Positions 1 through 10,834 of a stretch of DNA of 59,094 nt are shown piece after piece. This stretch comes from JBFHFS01 sp041583495. Its GTDB lineage: Bacteria > Bacteroidota > Bacteroidia > Bacteroidales > Marinilabiliaceae. The stretch covers positions 1 to 59,094 of the forward strand of contig JBFHFS010000034.1 of assembly GCA_041583495.1 (NCBI GenBank). The letters are read 5' to 3'. Both the position numbers and the translations under genes were made by a program. The notes under the pieces were generated by a model that saw only the letters and a list, made by a program, of their open reading frames with translations, ran no database searches and was not told the origin of the DNA. Position 1 is the first letter of the stretch. Each line of letters starts with the position of its first letter.

Positions 1-3000
1 CCTGAGAACCCATTGTAAGTGATCATAAAGTCACCCACCTGCGAGCCTGCATACACCCGGTAATAAATGGTGTGAGACACATTATCGCTCAGGCTGATTC
101 CTTCAGATAAAAGACCGGTATCCCACTTCATACTTCCAGGATAGGGATTAGCCATCAGATAATACCCCTTTCCATATGGAATATTAAAGGATATTTCCCC
201 GGTATTAAGTGTTCCGGTATAGGAGAGTTGATGATCGGTTTTATAAAGGGTCATGGTTCCCTGCATGGGATCAAGGGGGGTATCATCGTCCGTTATGCGC
301 TCCCAACTATTTTTACTTCTATAAATCCAGCTATCCTCCAGGTCCGTCACATCATAGATGGCTCCCGTTGGGTTTTGGATGGGTTGCCCCAAACGGTACC
401 ATTGGTTGGCCTTCAGCGGCAGTTCAAGGCGGCCCTGACCGGAATCGGTATTGCCTTCCGGAACGTTTAAGGCCGAAACGGAATCGGGCGTCGACTTAAG
501 TATGATCTCACCATTGTTAACGAAAGAGGTCGACACATCGAGTGAAGCCCCCGGTTCCAGGGTTACTGTCACATTTGAACCAATGGTAAAACCAGCAAAA
601 GAGAGTTCTTCTTCGATAATGGGATCGTTAATACTATTCTCTGAAATCTCAATATTGTTCCCGGTTGGATAGGTTCCATTACACCAGTTAGCCCCATTAT
701 TCCAGTCAGAATCCATCGAACCCATCCACAATCCATCTATCGCATTGACCGTAACTGAGATTTCGTTGCTCAAGGATACACAGCCATTGGTGGCTGTGGC
801 TGTAAGGCCAATAACCTGACCATCGGCCAAATTATGAGCCGGATAAAAATCAGAACTACCGCTCTGGACCGAAACCCCATCCACAAAAAACTCATAATTA
901 GCGAAGGAGGCAGCCCCCGGATCGGCCGTAAAGGTCACATCATTAGAGGGACAAAGAGAGGAAACGTCCATATTGGCGCCCAGGGTCACAGGAGCAGATT
1001 CTTTCACTGTAACATCTATTGTTCTGGCCGCACTGGTATTACAATCGTTGGTGGCCGTCACCGAAAGGGTTCCTCCGGTGGCAGAGGCAGAGAAAGAAAG
1101 GAGAACGGAGTGCCCACTTTCGTCAATGGTTACCCCCTCACCGGAATAGGTCCACTGATAAGTCACGGTCTCATCCAAAGGAACCGAATAAACAACATCG
1201 GATGTTCCCTGGCATACTTCTGTATCAAAATCTGAAAAATCACCCGGTTGAGCTGCCAATACAGGAAACGTTACCAACACCTCATCGACAGAGAGGCATT
1301 CCCCGTTGCTGATGGTCCAGCGAAGCCTATAGCCCGAACCGTTGGTACCCTTAAACTGACTGTTAGGCATCGTTGGATTCACCACCGTACCCCCACTTCC
1401 CGAGACAATGGACCAGACCCCCTCACCAATGGTTGGTGTATTGGCTTCCAAAATCGTTTGGGTGGCACCACACAGCGACTGATCGTCACCGGCATCGGCA
1501 TCGGTTGGCGTGGCATTCACCGTAATGATACTCTCATCCACCACTCCGGTACCAGCTCCATTGTTATAGGTAAAGCTGATTAATTCATACTCTCCAACAG
1601 AAGGCGTTGGCAACACGAAAGGTAGAGCCGAAACCGTTACCGGAGTTTGAAGGACACCATTGATAGAGTAACTCAACACATAGTTAAAAGCAATGGGCTC
1701 GGAAGTGGTAAAGGTTACCGGAATGCCTTCTAAAAGACCACAGATAGCACCCGTTGGGGTTAATTTGGCCTTAGGCTTCACTGTATTTACCGTAGCAGTG
1801 GTAAAATCGATATTCCCTGAAGCAGGAACCGACACCCTGGAGGAAGTACTCACCCACCCACTGCTGTTGCTTCCGGCTGCCGCGGATGTAATCTCATTCC
1901 ACTCCAATGAAGACTCATTGAAGGTGGCGACCCGTAAGTCGGTTAAGCCATTAACGGTAATCAGTGGGGTTACATCACTGGCTGCATCCCACCTCAGTTT
2001 CACAATTGCTTCACTTCCTGCCGTAGCACTAACAGTCCAATACTCTTTAGAATTCACGTAGGTTAACGGATCGCCAAAATCGGCATAAGTTGTATTGGGC
2101 GCAAAATATTCCACAGTCCAGTCGATGGTTCCGGTTCGCGTTGAGGACAACTCTATTTTGTTTCCCAATGCATCCTCTTTCCCCACCGGAAAAACAAATG
2201 AATCACTCTGATTGATTCGCTTGGTCAAAGGACCCTCCACATAAGAGGATGAAGAACCTCCCGAGGGAGACACCGCATCGGACGAAGTATTGGTTATAAC
2301 AAAAGGATTAGCGCTTGTGGTATGGATCAATCCATTGGTAAGGATAAGATCGCCCGACACTTCGGTGCCGCCCAACACAGTCAATCCATCACTGTTACCT
2401 ATTTCCAGATTGTTAAAGGCATTGACCCCGGTAAAGTCGCCTGTAGCGCCCCCAATGGTTTGAGCTGCATCTCCTTCAAATACCACGGTCGCATCCGATC
2501 CACTCCCGGCAGAGAACACTCCCCCATTGTATCGCTCCATCGATCCTTGAATGATCAGACTCCTATTGTTCACGCTGTTGTCGAGTGTAGCCTCGTCGAT
2601 GATGAGACTCTGGCAAACAGTAAGATCCAGATTAGGCAGTATCCTTGATCCTGTTCCTGAAATTTTAAGGTTAGGAATAGAGGTGAACAGGTCGGCCACT
2701 ATGTTGTAATCTCCAGAGCCGCCAAACTCCAGTGTCGATGAGTTGGAACAATCCAGGAACGTACTGTAGCGTCCCGCAGGCATCACCGAGCTTTCCACGT
2801 AAAGAATTCCCTCGCCATCAATGGCACCCAGGTTATGTCCTATATAAGGGCTCACAATCATCAACTTGTCATTGATGGTGGTTCGATAGGCAAAACAGTT
2901 GTCACCATTAGCGGTCACTTCGGCATTAATGATAACCACGGCACCGTTGGGCCCCCCCACAGGGCAGGCCGGAGCAGAACCCACAGGGGTCCAGATACTA

Positions 3001-6000
3001 TTGTTAGTCCAATCCCCCGCAATATTAGCCTCATAAGTAGGCACTTCATCGGGAATATCGTCGTCCAGACCGGCAGTATATTCGCCACTCAGGTTATCCA
3101 CACCCGAAAAGGTATAAGATATGATATTATTGCTTTCGTCCACATTGTCGGCCCCATAAGAGGCCTTACTCCAACTGGTTCCCGGCACCAATAAGCGGGC
3201 TGCCACATAACTGCTCTCATCCGAAGTCGTCTGCATCACATCCTCCTCGTCGTAATACATATTGAAACTCCCGGTAAAACCACTGATGGCAGAGCTCTCA
3301 ACTTCCCAATAATAATCAAGTACCCGATACGGTGATTCGGCGGACGGGTGTTTTTCGTTAATGGTATTCACGCGAACATACCCAACCTGGCCGTTTTGGC
3401 TAATATTGAGCACCGCCGGTGTATATTTACCTGCCAGCCCCATAGGAAAGGTAAAGACAGTAGAGGCACTAATCACCGGCAGATATTTTCGAATCCCGAT
3501 GTTACTATAAACACCATCGGAGGAAATCATCTTACTCACATTAAACCCGCTCCCCTCAATATTTGAGTTTACGCCTAAGGTGAGCAGGTTATCGTTAATA
3601 TCGAAAACCCCGGTAGTCATTATCAGGTTGCTCTGCAAGGTAATATTATCCCGCAGGCTGGCCCCATTGGAGTCGTTCAACTCCAGACGGCCGTAGGTTC
3701 CGGTACCGGAAAGGGTATGTTGCGTCTCCCCATTTTCGAGGACAACTCCGCCCAGGTCAGCATCACTCTCATAGGTGGCATTATTGGTTAAATCTCCTTT
3801 TAGAGACACATAATTGGTTCCGGTAATCAAACGACCTGAGGCGAGCTCCATATCGTTGAATACATTCATCGAGCGGGTCAACTCAACGGAAGTCACGGGA
3901 CTGATCTTCAGATCATAAAAATCGGTAGCTGTAGAACCCCCTATGGTCTGCTCTCCCCCGCTAAAAGTAGTGAGGTTACTGTAATGGTTATAAGTCCCGT
4001 TGTTAATGAGATCACCCTTGATGGTCAAATCGATATTAAATTCACTGTTGGCATCAAAAAGGCTGTTGGCATTGGTGAGGGTCAGATCCCCTTTTAGGGT
4101 CAGCGGACTTAGCAGCAGCTTAACGGTAGCATCAGCAGCCGTATTATTGGTCCGGCCGGTGATGGTGAGGTTATTCAGAGAGATCGTTGCATCCAGCAGA
4201 TACTCCTGTGAATCACCAGATAAGTCATGAGCAAAAATTATGTCTCCGCCAGTCACTACAGAAGAGCCTGGCCGCAGATACAAGTCCCCGTAGGTATTAC
4301 CACCTCCACCGCGCACAATGGTCAGTGAACCACCCGACATATTGAACTTACTCCCACTGTTGAGCACTTCCAGCTTAGCATTTGTGGTATTGGCATTCCG
4401 CCCATTGATGGTTACCGCTCCCACGCTTTGAATGTAACTTAAGATACCACTGGTAGTGGACGGGTTGCGTCGAATCTGACCATTTACCATCAGGCTGCCA
4501 CCTGTGACTTCAATGGCGGAGGCACCTCCACCGGAATACTCAATGTCGTTGTTGTAAGCCGGCTCATTTTTAGACCCAACATATACATTCCCATTATTAA
4601 CGGTGAGTTTACCATTTAAATAGAGGTCGTTGTTATTGGAATTTGCGTTGGCAATCAGCACATCCCTGTTGTTATCATTCTCATAATCAACCAAAAGACC
4701 TGCCGATGAGGGAATGGTAAAGGAACTGGTAGTCGTAATGGTAAAATTAGAATTGGGATTCACCCGTTTGTATTCAAGGGTTCCGTTCTCCAGAGTCAAC
4801 CAATTGTCAGCTGGCGTATTCAAATCCCCTTCAATATTGATGGTGAGGGTAGTTGCCTGGGAGGTCCCCTTATTGACGGTTACGGTTTCAAATGTAGTAG
4901 AAGGTGTTCCGGCTGTATTGGTGACCGATGCGGCTGTGTCACCAAAAAAGGTGATGGGGATATCTGTAAAGTCGCAACCAGCATAGGCATTAGACCCATT
5001 TCCAAAGGAGGCGTTATTGATAAGATCACCGCCAATTTCGATGGTTTGATTGGTGGCATTGCCGTATACCTGTATTCCGGCATACTCATTAACCACCAGG
5101 TTGCCATGAATCACAAAATCCTGAGCATAACTATTGTTCCCATAATAGACCAAGGCACCACCCTCCAGGTTGAAGTTACCTTTTATCGTAATGGTTTTGG
5201 CTTTTCGGCCGGTAGGACTGGAAGGATAATTACTATTCCAGGTAGGACAGAACCAGGACTCCGAGCTCTGCCCCTGAGTGGTTAAGTCACCATAGATGGT
5301 AACATCGGTATTTCCAAATATAATATTAGATCCGCCTACGGGTGAAATAATCAGGTTCCCATAGGAGCTTACATCGTTGGGTAACCAATAGGTTGTGCCG
5401 GAGGTAGAATTAGTTGTGTACAGCTCAGTAGTCCCAAGGTTCGTATTGAAATCAGTAAAGTCCCCGTCAGGAAACAGGAAGGTACTACCTGAGGCATTTG
5501 CAGCAGCAACTCTTAACAGACCATTCTTATCCGTTGGATGATTAGAAACCATTCCGAAATCACTATTTGAATAAGTGCTAACGTTCAAAACGCCATTCTC
5601 TGCAATCTGCAAACTGGCACAATAGCCACTTGCACTTAGCGTTACGGTATGGCCGTCACCAACAATCACAATATCTCCTGCACCCGGGGTGCCGGAAGCC
5701 CGGCTCCCGGTGTGGCTCGTATTGGACCAGGTATTCCTATTGCTCCAGGATCCGTTTTGACGACTGTAAAATTTCTCAGGTGTTCCAAAGGCCGAACTGG
5801 ACCCTGCCGTATAATCACCATCTAAGATATCAGCACTTATGGAGGGGCTGCTCCAGTCGGAGATAACATTGCTGGCCGCATCTACGTTAGATGTTGAACC
5901 TCTACTCCAGGTGTAATCGGATACAAAATACACCGCGGGGAGGTAACCAGACTCAGTTCCCACCACATCGCTCTGGTTGTAAACAAAGTTGTGCGTTACC

Positions 6001-9000
6001 TTTCCCTCATAATCGGAGAAACCACTGGATTTTACTCTCCAAAAGTAGGCTAATGACTGGTTATTGGTTGTAACCGTGGGGTGTTCATAATTTACCGGAA
6101 CCACAGTGATTGTACCATAAGCAGATGGAGAAGAACTAAACCCAAACGTGGCGGGGGTATAATTCTCAACTCCCACCGGAAAGGTTTTGGCAGAGTTTGT
6201 GCTATAAGCCCATGAGAGCCCGCCATCGCCTGCATTTCCTGCCATTTGAATAAACCGGTCTTCACCAGCCCCAGCAATGGAGGCATCCTCGCCCAGGGTC
6301 AGATTATAAGTATCTATAAAAAGGTGTTTCGCCTTCAAAAATGTTAAAGCTCCATTAACAGAAGTATTGGCTGTTAAAGAGATGGGTGCAGAGGCGCTGT
6401 TGGTGTTATTGAGGGTCAGATTCTCAAAAAACCCCTTTCCATCACCACCAATAGTCTGTGTGGAGGTGCCGTTCAACTGAATAGAGCCATCCCCAAGATG
6501 CGTTCCCGAGTTGGTCATATTGCCGGCCACAAAAAGGGTTTTGCCACCATCATCGAATGTGCCTTTGGTGAGATCAAAAGTCCCCTGAACCGTCAGGCTG
6601 GGTTGCGTGCCATCAAGCGTCAATGTTCCTGCCGATTTTGTTACCGAAAGATTGTTTAACCCCGCAGCTCCATTGTTTATGGTGCCATCTATTGAAAACA
6701 GCTGATCATCAGAGCCATTGAAAGCCGTGGTGTTGGCTCCTGAATTATAGGTGCCATTAGCATCAACCGTAAAATCACCCCCCACTGTTACACCCAGGCT
6801 ATTGGCATTAAATACTCCCTGAATCAGTTGCAAATCTTCCCGGACGTTGAGCGCATAACCGCCGTCCAAACGAACTTCAGAGGTACTTGCATCTGCACGG
6901 TTCACCACCAGGTTGCCAAAAGAGGCGGATGACCGGATCTTAAAATGATCGCTGCCCGTGGTAGGATACAATTCGAAGGAACCACCCGTCACATTAATGT
7001 TATTGGTCGCCGAAAAAATATCTACAGCGTAACCGTTGCTGCCACAAACATCATAAATCTGAATTTTACCCCCATTCATTGAGAAGGCATTGGCTTCAGC
7101 TTTTATGCTGAAGGTCCCTTGTGAGCCATCCAGTCCATTGCTGTTACGAACCGTATTGAGGGTAGCGGTATCCATGGCTCTCAAATCTTCAGGCGACCCA
7201 TAGGAGGCAGGGGTTCGCTGAAAGCGGCCCCGCAGAGCCAAAGTACCCCCTGTTTGAGAGTAGGAAGCCAATCCCGAGGCACTGTCGCCTGCACGTATCT
7301 GCTTGGCATCCACAAAACCACCGGCAATCTCTATCTGGCCCGAAGCATAATCCCAGGTCAGTATCCCGGCAGATTCACGGGTAGAAAAATAGCCATCGTT
7401 CACTCTAAAATTCCCGTAAACCGATAAAGAAGTGGGGTTATTAGTGGTATTAACCCCATTTACACTTCCAGTACCGCCTGAGACCCCATAAGCGGCATTG
7501 ATCTCCCGATAATCATCGGCCGTAGACAACACAATCACATCGGGCCCGTTTAGCAGTAATGCCCCATTTTCGGGAATACAATAATTACTGTTGGGGGTGC
7601 TGCCATCATTTGACCCCTCGGTGAGGGAAGGAATAATGGTAAGACCCGTCAATTCCAGTGTCCCGGTTCTAATCCAGAGGGCCTTCTTGAGGTTCGGGTT
7701 TTCATTGGTGGCCCCATTGGTATCCCCACCTGAAGTGTTGGCACCAAATAACCTGAAGTTAGAATAAGCAGTGGAGTTGACCGTTAACTTGTAGGTCTGG
7801 TCGAGTCCTTTGTCGAGCACCAGGTTATAAAAATCGGTGGTGCCATTACAGGATAAGGTGCTGTTCTTAGCTCCCTGAAAAAAGACCGTGGCAGCCCCCG
7901 TCTTACCCGAGGCGGAAGGAAAAGCGTCATAAACAGGGTAATCCAGATTGGTTAGGCGAACCGTCCCATTATTGGTGAAATCACCCTTGAGTATGATCGT
8001 ATGAAACTGAGTGTAATAATTAAGAAAGGGCGCTGTTCCACCTGTAATCCCGGTGGGAGTATTGGTGGTATTGGTTTTTCCTGTTCCCACGGTCATTGAA
8101 GCTCCGGCATTAACGGTTACCGCTCCATTTACAGTGAGGGACCGCTTTGCTGTAGAATTGTTGTCGTTGACACGAAAGGTTCCGGCTTTCACCGTCAGAT
8201 CCCCATTGAGCTGAATGTCACTCATCTGGGTGGCCACAAGACCTGAAATATTAATTACCAGGTTATTGTATATCCCTTGCGAAGCGGGAAAAGTAAAACT
8301 TGAGCTATTGTAATACTCTGTAGTTCCTCCGCCGCTCTGCACAAAAGGATTTTCGGTAACACCAGGGAATACCGCCGAAGCGATCTTTAAGGTTCCCACT
8401 CCTCTTAAGGCACCGAGACCGGATGTAAACTCCGAAGTGGCTAAGTCGAGGGTTCCCCCCTCCCTGATGGTGACATCAAGGCTGTTATCGACCACATCGG
8501 AAGTGAGCACCACTCTACGACCCGACAAAATGTAAACCTGATCACCACTCTCTGGAACACTGTTACCCACCTGAGTAGTACCCCCGGGATCGGAAGTCCA
8601 GGTGGTGGGATCGCTCCAGTTACCCGATTTATAAGAGTAGTAATGTGTATTTTCTTCAAGTACAATACCATACCTCACAGCCAATTCGGTATTGATAGTT
8701 ACTTCTTCTTCTGACGACAGCGAAGAGTCATAGTAAAGAATCTCAGCTATTTCTCCGGAAAAATTAGCACCTCCATTTTGGGTCGCACCTGTTTCATCAC
8801 GAGTCGTGCCATCGGTAAACCCTATAGAAATGTCTCCCGAATGACTTTTCAAAGAAGTAAGAGTGCCATTGGAGGTTTTATTTGAGATAGGGGTGTTATT
8901 TAACCTGGCATTTAACAGGCCATTATCCCAGTTGAATGAAAGAACATAAGCCGTATTGGCGCTAACCGATTCATAAACCGTGATCTGCTCAGATCCACTA

Positions 9001-10088
9001 TTATTATAAAGCGTGACGTAGACATTATTGTTCTTAATAAATATCCCTATGCCATTCGAACCTCCACCCTGTTCGTTAATATATTGCGTAGTGGACACAT
9101 CATTTCCGGTTTTAAAAGCCATGCACATGGTTCTTTCATTACCATTGTATGAGCCTCCTGTATTTATTCTTTCGTTATCTGCAATATTCAGTTCACTCGA
9201 CCCATCAAAAGACAGGACCTGTTTGCTGTTCATGGTGGAAGAAACAATCTGGTCCGGCCCATCAGGATCGGGCGAAGCATCATTTCCGTTTCCCGACTGA
9301 TCGGCCCATAGAGTTATGGGAGATGAACCCGTAACACCCGCATCACCCCGGAGCCAATATACCATATCGCCGCCATAGCCAACCTGGGTTTTTGAACCCG
9401 TTACTTCCACATCATCAATCAGCCACCAATAATCCCAGGACCCTTTCCATTTGAATTTTAGCTTTACATTACTCTCACCTGCCGCATAGGCGGATATGTC
9501 AAATTCTGAAACAACCGGATTACTTCCATTGGTTTCATTGCTACTCCCTGACCAATTATACAACTCGGTTTCTGAAGCGAAATTATCGGCACTAATTAAT
9601 ATGGTGATTTCGGCATTTCCATAGGATTTGGCATAATGCTCAACCGAAAATTCAATTACATCCTTGTCACTACAATCTATGGAAGGAGATATCAATTCAG
9701 CATCTTCATCAGTCCCCGAACTCCCTTCTCCATCCGAATCCAATATCAAATAACCATTGGCCGCTGTGGTTGAACTAAGTTTTCCTCCATAATCTCCGCC
9801 TGTATCGGTCCATTCCCATCCCGGGAAGCCCGAAGGCCCGGCAATGACATTGTTGGTCCAGCCCGAGGGCATCGCCCCGTCAAAATCTTCGGATAAAAGC
9901 ACCGTTTGCCCAAAGGAGCCAATTGTGCCTAAAACAATTAATCCGAGCAACAACAAACACTTGTTGATGTTCGGTTTAGTTTGCCGATAAAAATTATCAA
10001 ATGAAGCAAAACTCATTTCCTGAGAAATTTTTTTCTCTCCATTTTCCAATGAATTAGAATATCTGATAGTGGTAAACCCTCTTTGCAT
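1..10088 (-). CDS. Giant secreted multi-repeat surface protein (partial, C-terminus outside window)
   Basis: One minus-strand frame runs from ATG at 10088 to the left edge with no stop in the parts I translated (10088 to ~5700, ~1700 to 1; the rest was only sampled). An in-frame ATG at 10016 is an equally good start. A signal peptide (about residues 30-60, ending in GSFGQ) leads into a MAM/jelly-roll-like segment with 'LSEDFDGAMPSGW', then a LamG-like region (~180-420), then several 'SGNWSDPTTW' type modules, each followed by long stretches of short beta-strand turns of the form 'LTVNGAVTVNAG', suggesting a parallel beta-helix. Near the left edge are Ig/PKD-like repeats ('DAGDDQSLCG', 'TNGCVSLSNEISVTV') and a 'GANWCNGTYPTG' module. 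This architecture is known from type IX secretion system cargo in Bacteroidota. The C-terminal sorting domain would lie beyond the window. Role inferred: surface adhesin or matrix protein. Confidence 0.85.
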   Translation of the reverse strand, partial: MQRGFTTIRYSNSLENGEKKISQEMSFASFDNFYRQTKPNINKCLLLLGLIVLGTIGSFGQTVLLSEDFDGAMPSGWTNNVIAGPSGFPGWEWTDTGGDYGGKLSSTTAANGYLILDSDGEGSSGTDEDAELISPSIDCSDKDVIEFSVEHYAKSYGNAEITILISADNFASETELYNWSGSSNETNGSNPVVSEFDISAYAAGESNVKLKFKWKGSWDYWWLIDDVEVTGSKTQVGYGGDMVYWLRGDAGVTGSSPITLWADQSGNGNDASPDPDGPDQIVSSTMNSKQVLSFDGSSELNIADNERINTGGSYNGNERTMCMAFKTGNDVSTTQYINEQGGGSNGIGIFIKNNNVYVTLYNNSGSEQITVYESVSANTAYVLSFNWDNGLLNARLNNTPISNKTSNGTLTSLKSHSGDISIGFTDGTTRDETGATQNGGANFSGEIAEILYYDSSLSSEEEVTINTELAVRYGIVLEENTHYYSYKSGNWSDPTTWTSDPGGTTQVGNSVPESGDQVYILSGRRVVLTSDVVDNSLDVTIREGGTLDLATSEFTSGLGALRGVGTLKIASAVFPGVTENPFVQSGGGTTEYYNSSSFTFPASQGIYNNLVINISGLVATQMSDIQLNGDLTVKAGTFRVNDNNSTAKRSLTVNGAVTVNAGASMTVGTGKTNTTNTPTGITGGTAPFLNYYTQFHTIILKGDFTNNGTVRLTNLDYPVYDAFPSASGKTGAATVFFQGAKNSTLSCNGTTDFYNLVLDKGLDQTYKLTVNSTAYSNFRLFGANTSGGDTNGATNENPNLKKALWIRTGTLELTGLTIIPSLTEGSNDGSTPNSNYCIPENGALLLNGPDVIVLSTADDYREINAAYGVSGGTGSVNGVNTTNNPTSLSVYGNFRVNDGYFSTRESAGILTWDYASGQIEIAGGFVDAKQIRAGDSASGLASYSQTGGTLALRGRFQRTPASYGSPEDLRAMDTATLNTVRNSNGLDGSQGTFSIKAEANAFSMNGGKIQIYDVCGSNGYAVDIFSATNNINVTGGSFELYPTTGSDHFKIRSSASFGNLVVNRADASTSEVRLDGGYALNVREDLQLIQGVFNANSLGVTVGGDFTVDANGTYNSGANTTAFNGSDDQLFSIDGTINNGAAGLNNLSVTKSAGTLTLDGTQPSLTVQGTFDLTKGTFDDGGKTLFVAGNMTNSGTHLGDGSIQLNGTSTQTIGGDGKGFFENLTLNNTNSASAPISLTANTSVNGALTFLKAKHLFIDTYNLTLGEDASIAGAGEDRFIQMAGNAGDGGLSWAYSTNSAKTFPVGVENYTPATFGFSSSPSAYGTITVVPVNYEHPTVTTNNQSLAYFWRVKSSGFSDYEGKVTHNFVYNQSDVVGTESGYLPAVYFVSDYTWSRGSTSNVDAASNVISDWSSPSISADILDGDYTAGSSSAFGTPEKFYSRQNGSWSNRNTWSNTSHTGSRASGTPGAGDIVIVGDGHTVTLSASGYCASLQIAENGVLNVSTYSNSDFGMVSNHPTDKNGLLRVAAANASGSTFLFPDGDFTDFNTNLGTTELYTTNSTSGTTYWLPNDVSSYGNLIISPVGGSNIIFGNTDVTIYGDLTTQGQSSESWFCPTWNSNYPSSPTGRKAKTITIKGNFNLEGGALVYYGNNSYAQDFVIHGNLVVNEYAGIQVYGNATNQTIEIGGDLINNASFGNGSNAYAGCDFTDIPITFFGDTAASVTNTAGTPSTTFETVTVNKGTSQATTLTINIEGDLNTPADNWLTLENGTLEYKRVNPNSNFTITTTSSFTIPSSAGLLVDYENDNNRDVLIANANSNNNDLYLNGKLTVNNGNVYVGSKNEPAYNNDIEYSGGGASAIEVTGGSLMVNGQIRRNPSTTSGILSYIQSVGAVTINGRNANTTNAKLEVLNSGSKFNMSGGSLTIVRGGGGNTYGDLYLRPGSSVVTGGDIIFAHDLSGDSQEYLLDATISLNNLTITGRTNNTAADATVKLLLSPLTLKGDLTLTNANSLFDANSEFNIDLTIKGDLINNGTYNHYSNLTTFSGGEQTIGGSTATDFYDLKISPVTSVELTRSMNVFNDMELASGRLITGTNYVSLKGDLTNNATYESDADLGGVVLENGETQHTLSGTGTYGRLELNDSNGASLRDNITLQSNLIMTTGVFDINDNLLTLGVNSNIEGSGFNVSKMISSDGVYSNIGIRKYLPVISASTVFTFPMGLAGKYTPAVLNISQNGQVGYVRVNTINEKHPSAESPYRVLDYYWEVESSAISGFTGSFNMYYDEEDVMQTTSDESSYVAARLLVPGTSWSKASYGADNVDESNNIISYTFSGVDNLSGEYTAGLDDDIPDEVPTYEANIAGDWTNNSIWTPVGSAPACPVGGPNGAVVIINAEVTANGDNCFAYRTTINDKLMIVSPYIGHNLGAIDGEGILYVESSVMPAGRYSTFLDCSNSSTLEFGGSGDYNIVADLFTSIPNLKISGTGSRILPNLDLTVCQSLIIDEATLDNSVNNRSLIIQGSMERYNGGVFSAGSGSDATVVFEGDAAQTIGGATGDFTGVNAFNNLEIGNSDGLTVLGGTEVSGDLILTNGLIHTTSANPFVITNTSSDAVSPSGGSSSSYVEGPLTKRINQSDSFVFPVGKEDALGNKIELSSTRTGTIDWTVEYFAPNTTYADFGDPLTYVNSKEYWTVSATAGSEAIVKLRWDAASDVTPLITVNGLTDLRVATFNESSLEWNEITSAAAGSNSSGWVSTSSRVSVPASGNIDFTTATVNTVKPKAKLTPTGAICGLLEGIPVTFTTSEPIAFNYVLSYSINGVLQTPVTVSALPFVLPTPSVGEYELISFTYNNGAGTGVVDESIITVNATPTDADAGDDQSLCGATQTILEANTPTIGEGVWSIVSGSGGTVVNPTMPNSQFKGTNGSGYRLRWTISNGECLSVDEVLVTFPVLAAQPGDFSDFDTEVCQGTSDVVYSVPLDETVTYQWTYSGEGVTIDESGHSVLLSFSASATGGTLSVTATNDCNTSAARTIDVTVKESAPVTLGANMDVSSLCPSNDVTFTADPGAASFANYEFFVDGVSVQSGSSDFYPAHNLADGQVIGLTATATNGCVSLSNEISVTVNAIDGLWMGSMDSDWNNGANWCNGTYPTGNNIEISENSINDPIIEEELSFAGFTIGSNVTVTLEPGASLDVSTSFVNNGEIILKSTPDSVSALNVPEGNTDSGQGRLELPLKANQWYRLGQPIQNPTGAIYDVTDLEDSWIYRSKNSWERITDDDTPLDPMQGTMTLYKTDHQLSYTGTLNTGEISFNIPYGKGYYLMANPYPGSMKWDTGLLSEGISLSDNVSHTIYYRVYAGSQVGDFMITYNGFS

Positions 10089-10140
10089 AACCTATAGTAA
10101 TAACTCTGTAAATTGTTGAGGAAAAACAAATTTATCCTTG

Positions 10141-10184
10141 TGCGCTTTTACACGTTGCACAGATATAGGTTGCGCTTCTTACAC
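10141..10184. promoter_or_regulatory. Direct repeat pair upstream of the giant gene
   Basis: TGCGCTTTTACAC (10141-10153) recurs as TGCGCTTCTTACAC (10171-10184), 30 bp apart, close to three helical turns, and 53-96 bp upstream of the 10088 start. A same-face direct repeat next to a minus-strand TAAATTTG element is what an activator or repressor site would look like. The regulator is unknown. Confidence 0.3.
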
Positions 10185-10443
10185 AAAGGGCATAATTGAT
10201 TTGACAAAGCCACATAAAGAAAGGAGCAAAGCTTTTTTCGAACAAAATGTTTTAATCATTAAACACCAACAAAATCAAATCATACAGTAGGTTGCTGCTT
10301 TCATTTATCCGTTTTTTTACTCCCATCTCATTTTTCGACTACCCTGTTAATGAAAGATTAATTATCGTCCAATTGGAACCCTCCCCTTCGTTTACCGCAT
10401 TGGGAGGAACAAGGATTGGCTATCGGAGATTGACGATTTGAGA

Positions 10444-10834
10444 TTGAAAAAAAAGAAACCAACTCAGAAAGCCAGTGTTCATTTATTTTCAACATTTCTG
10501 CTCCTGTTCCCAAAGGAGCAACTCGTTACAAATCAACAAACTCTTTTAAGTCCCCTTCAGGGGATTTAGGGGTAATTCTTTCACCGGAGTAGATTCATGG
10601 AAGGAGAAAAAACAATGTGCAATGTGAGATTTGCAACTTGCGATATGCGATTTTAAAAAAAGAGACCAATCCAAAAAGTCAGAGTTCATTTATCTTCAAC
10701 TTTTATTCTTCTATCTCTAACAGGACAAATCAATGCACTCTTTTAAGTCCCCTTCAGGGGATTTAGGGGTAATTCATTCAACGGAGTAGATTCATGGAAG
10801 GGAAAAAAACAATTTGCAATGTGCGATGTGAGAT
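10444..10834. repeat. Two tandem ~197-bp degenerate intergenic repeat units
   Basis: Unit 1 (about 10444-10640) and unit 2 (about 10651-10834) share in order an A-rich start with a 'GAAACCAACTC'/'GAGACCAATCC' stretch, 'GTTCATTTAT..TCAAC', 'CTCTTTTAAG', the hairpin TCCCCttcaGGGGA, 'TTTAGGGGTAATTC', 'GGAGTAGATTCATGGAAG' and 'AACAAT.TGCAATGTG'. The shared anchor CTCTTTTAAG sits at 10541 and 10738. The hairpin-plus-GGGGTAA core resembles short non-coding repeats scattered through some Bacteroidota genomes. Function unknown. Confidence 0.8.

Noticed and set aside
1..10088. Many plus-strand ORFs of 60-130 codons opposite the giant gene
   Set aside because: They are antisense shadows of the repeat protein and lack coherent protein composition.
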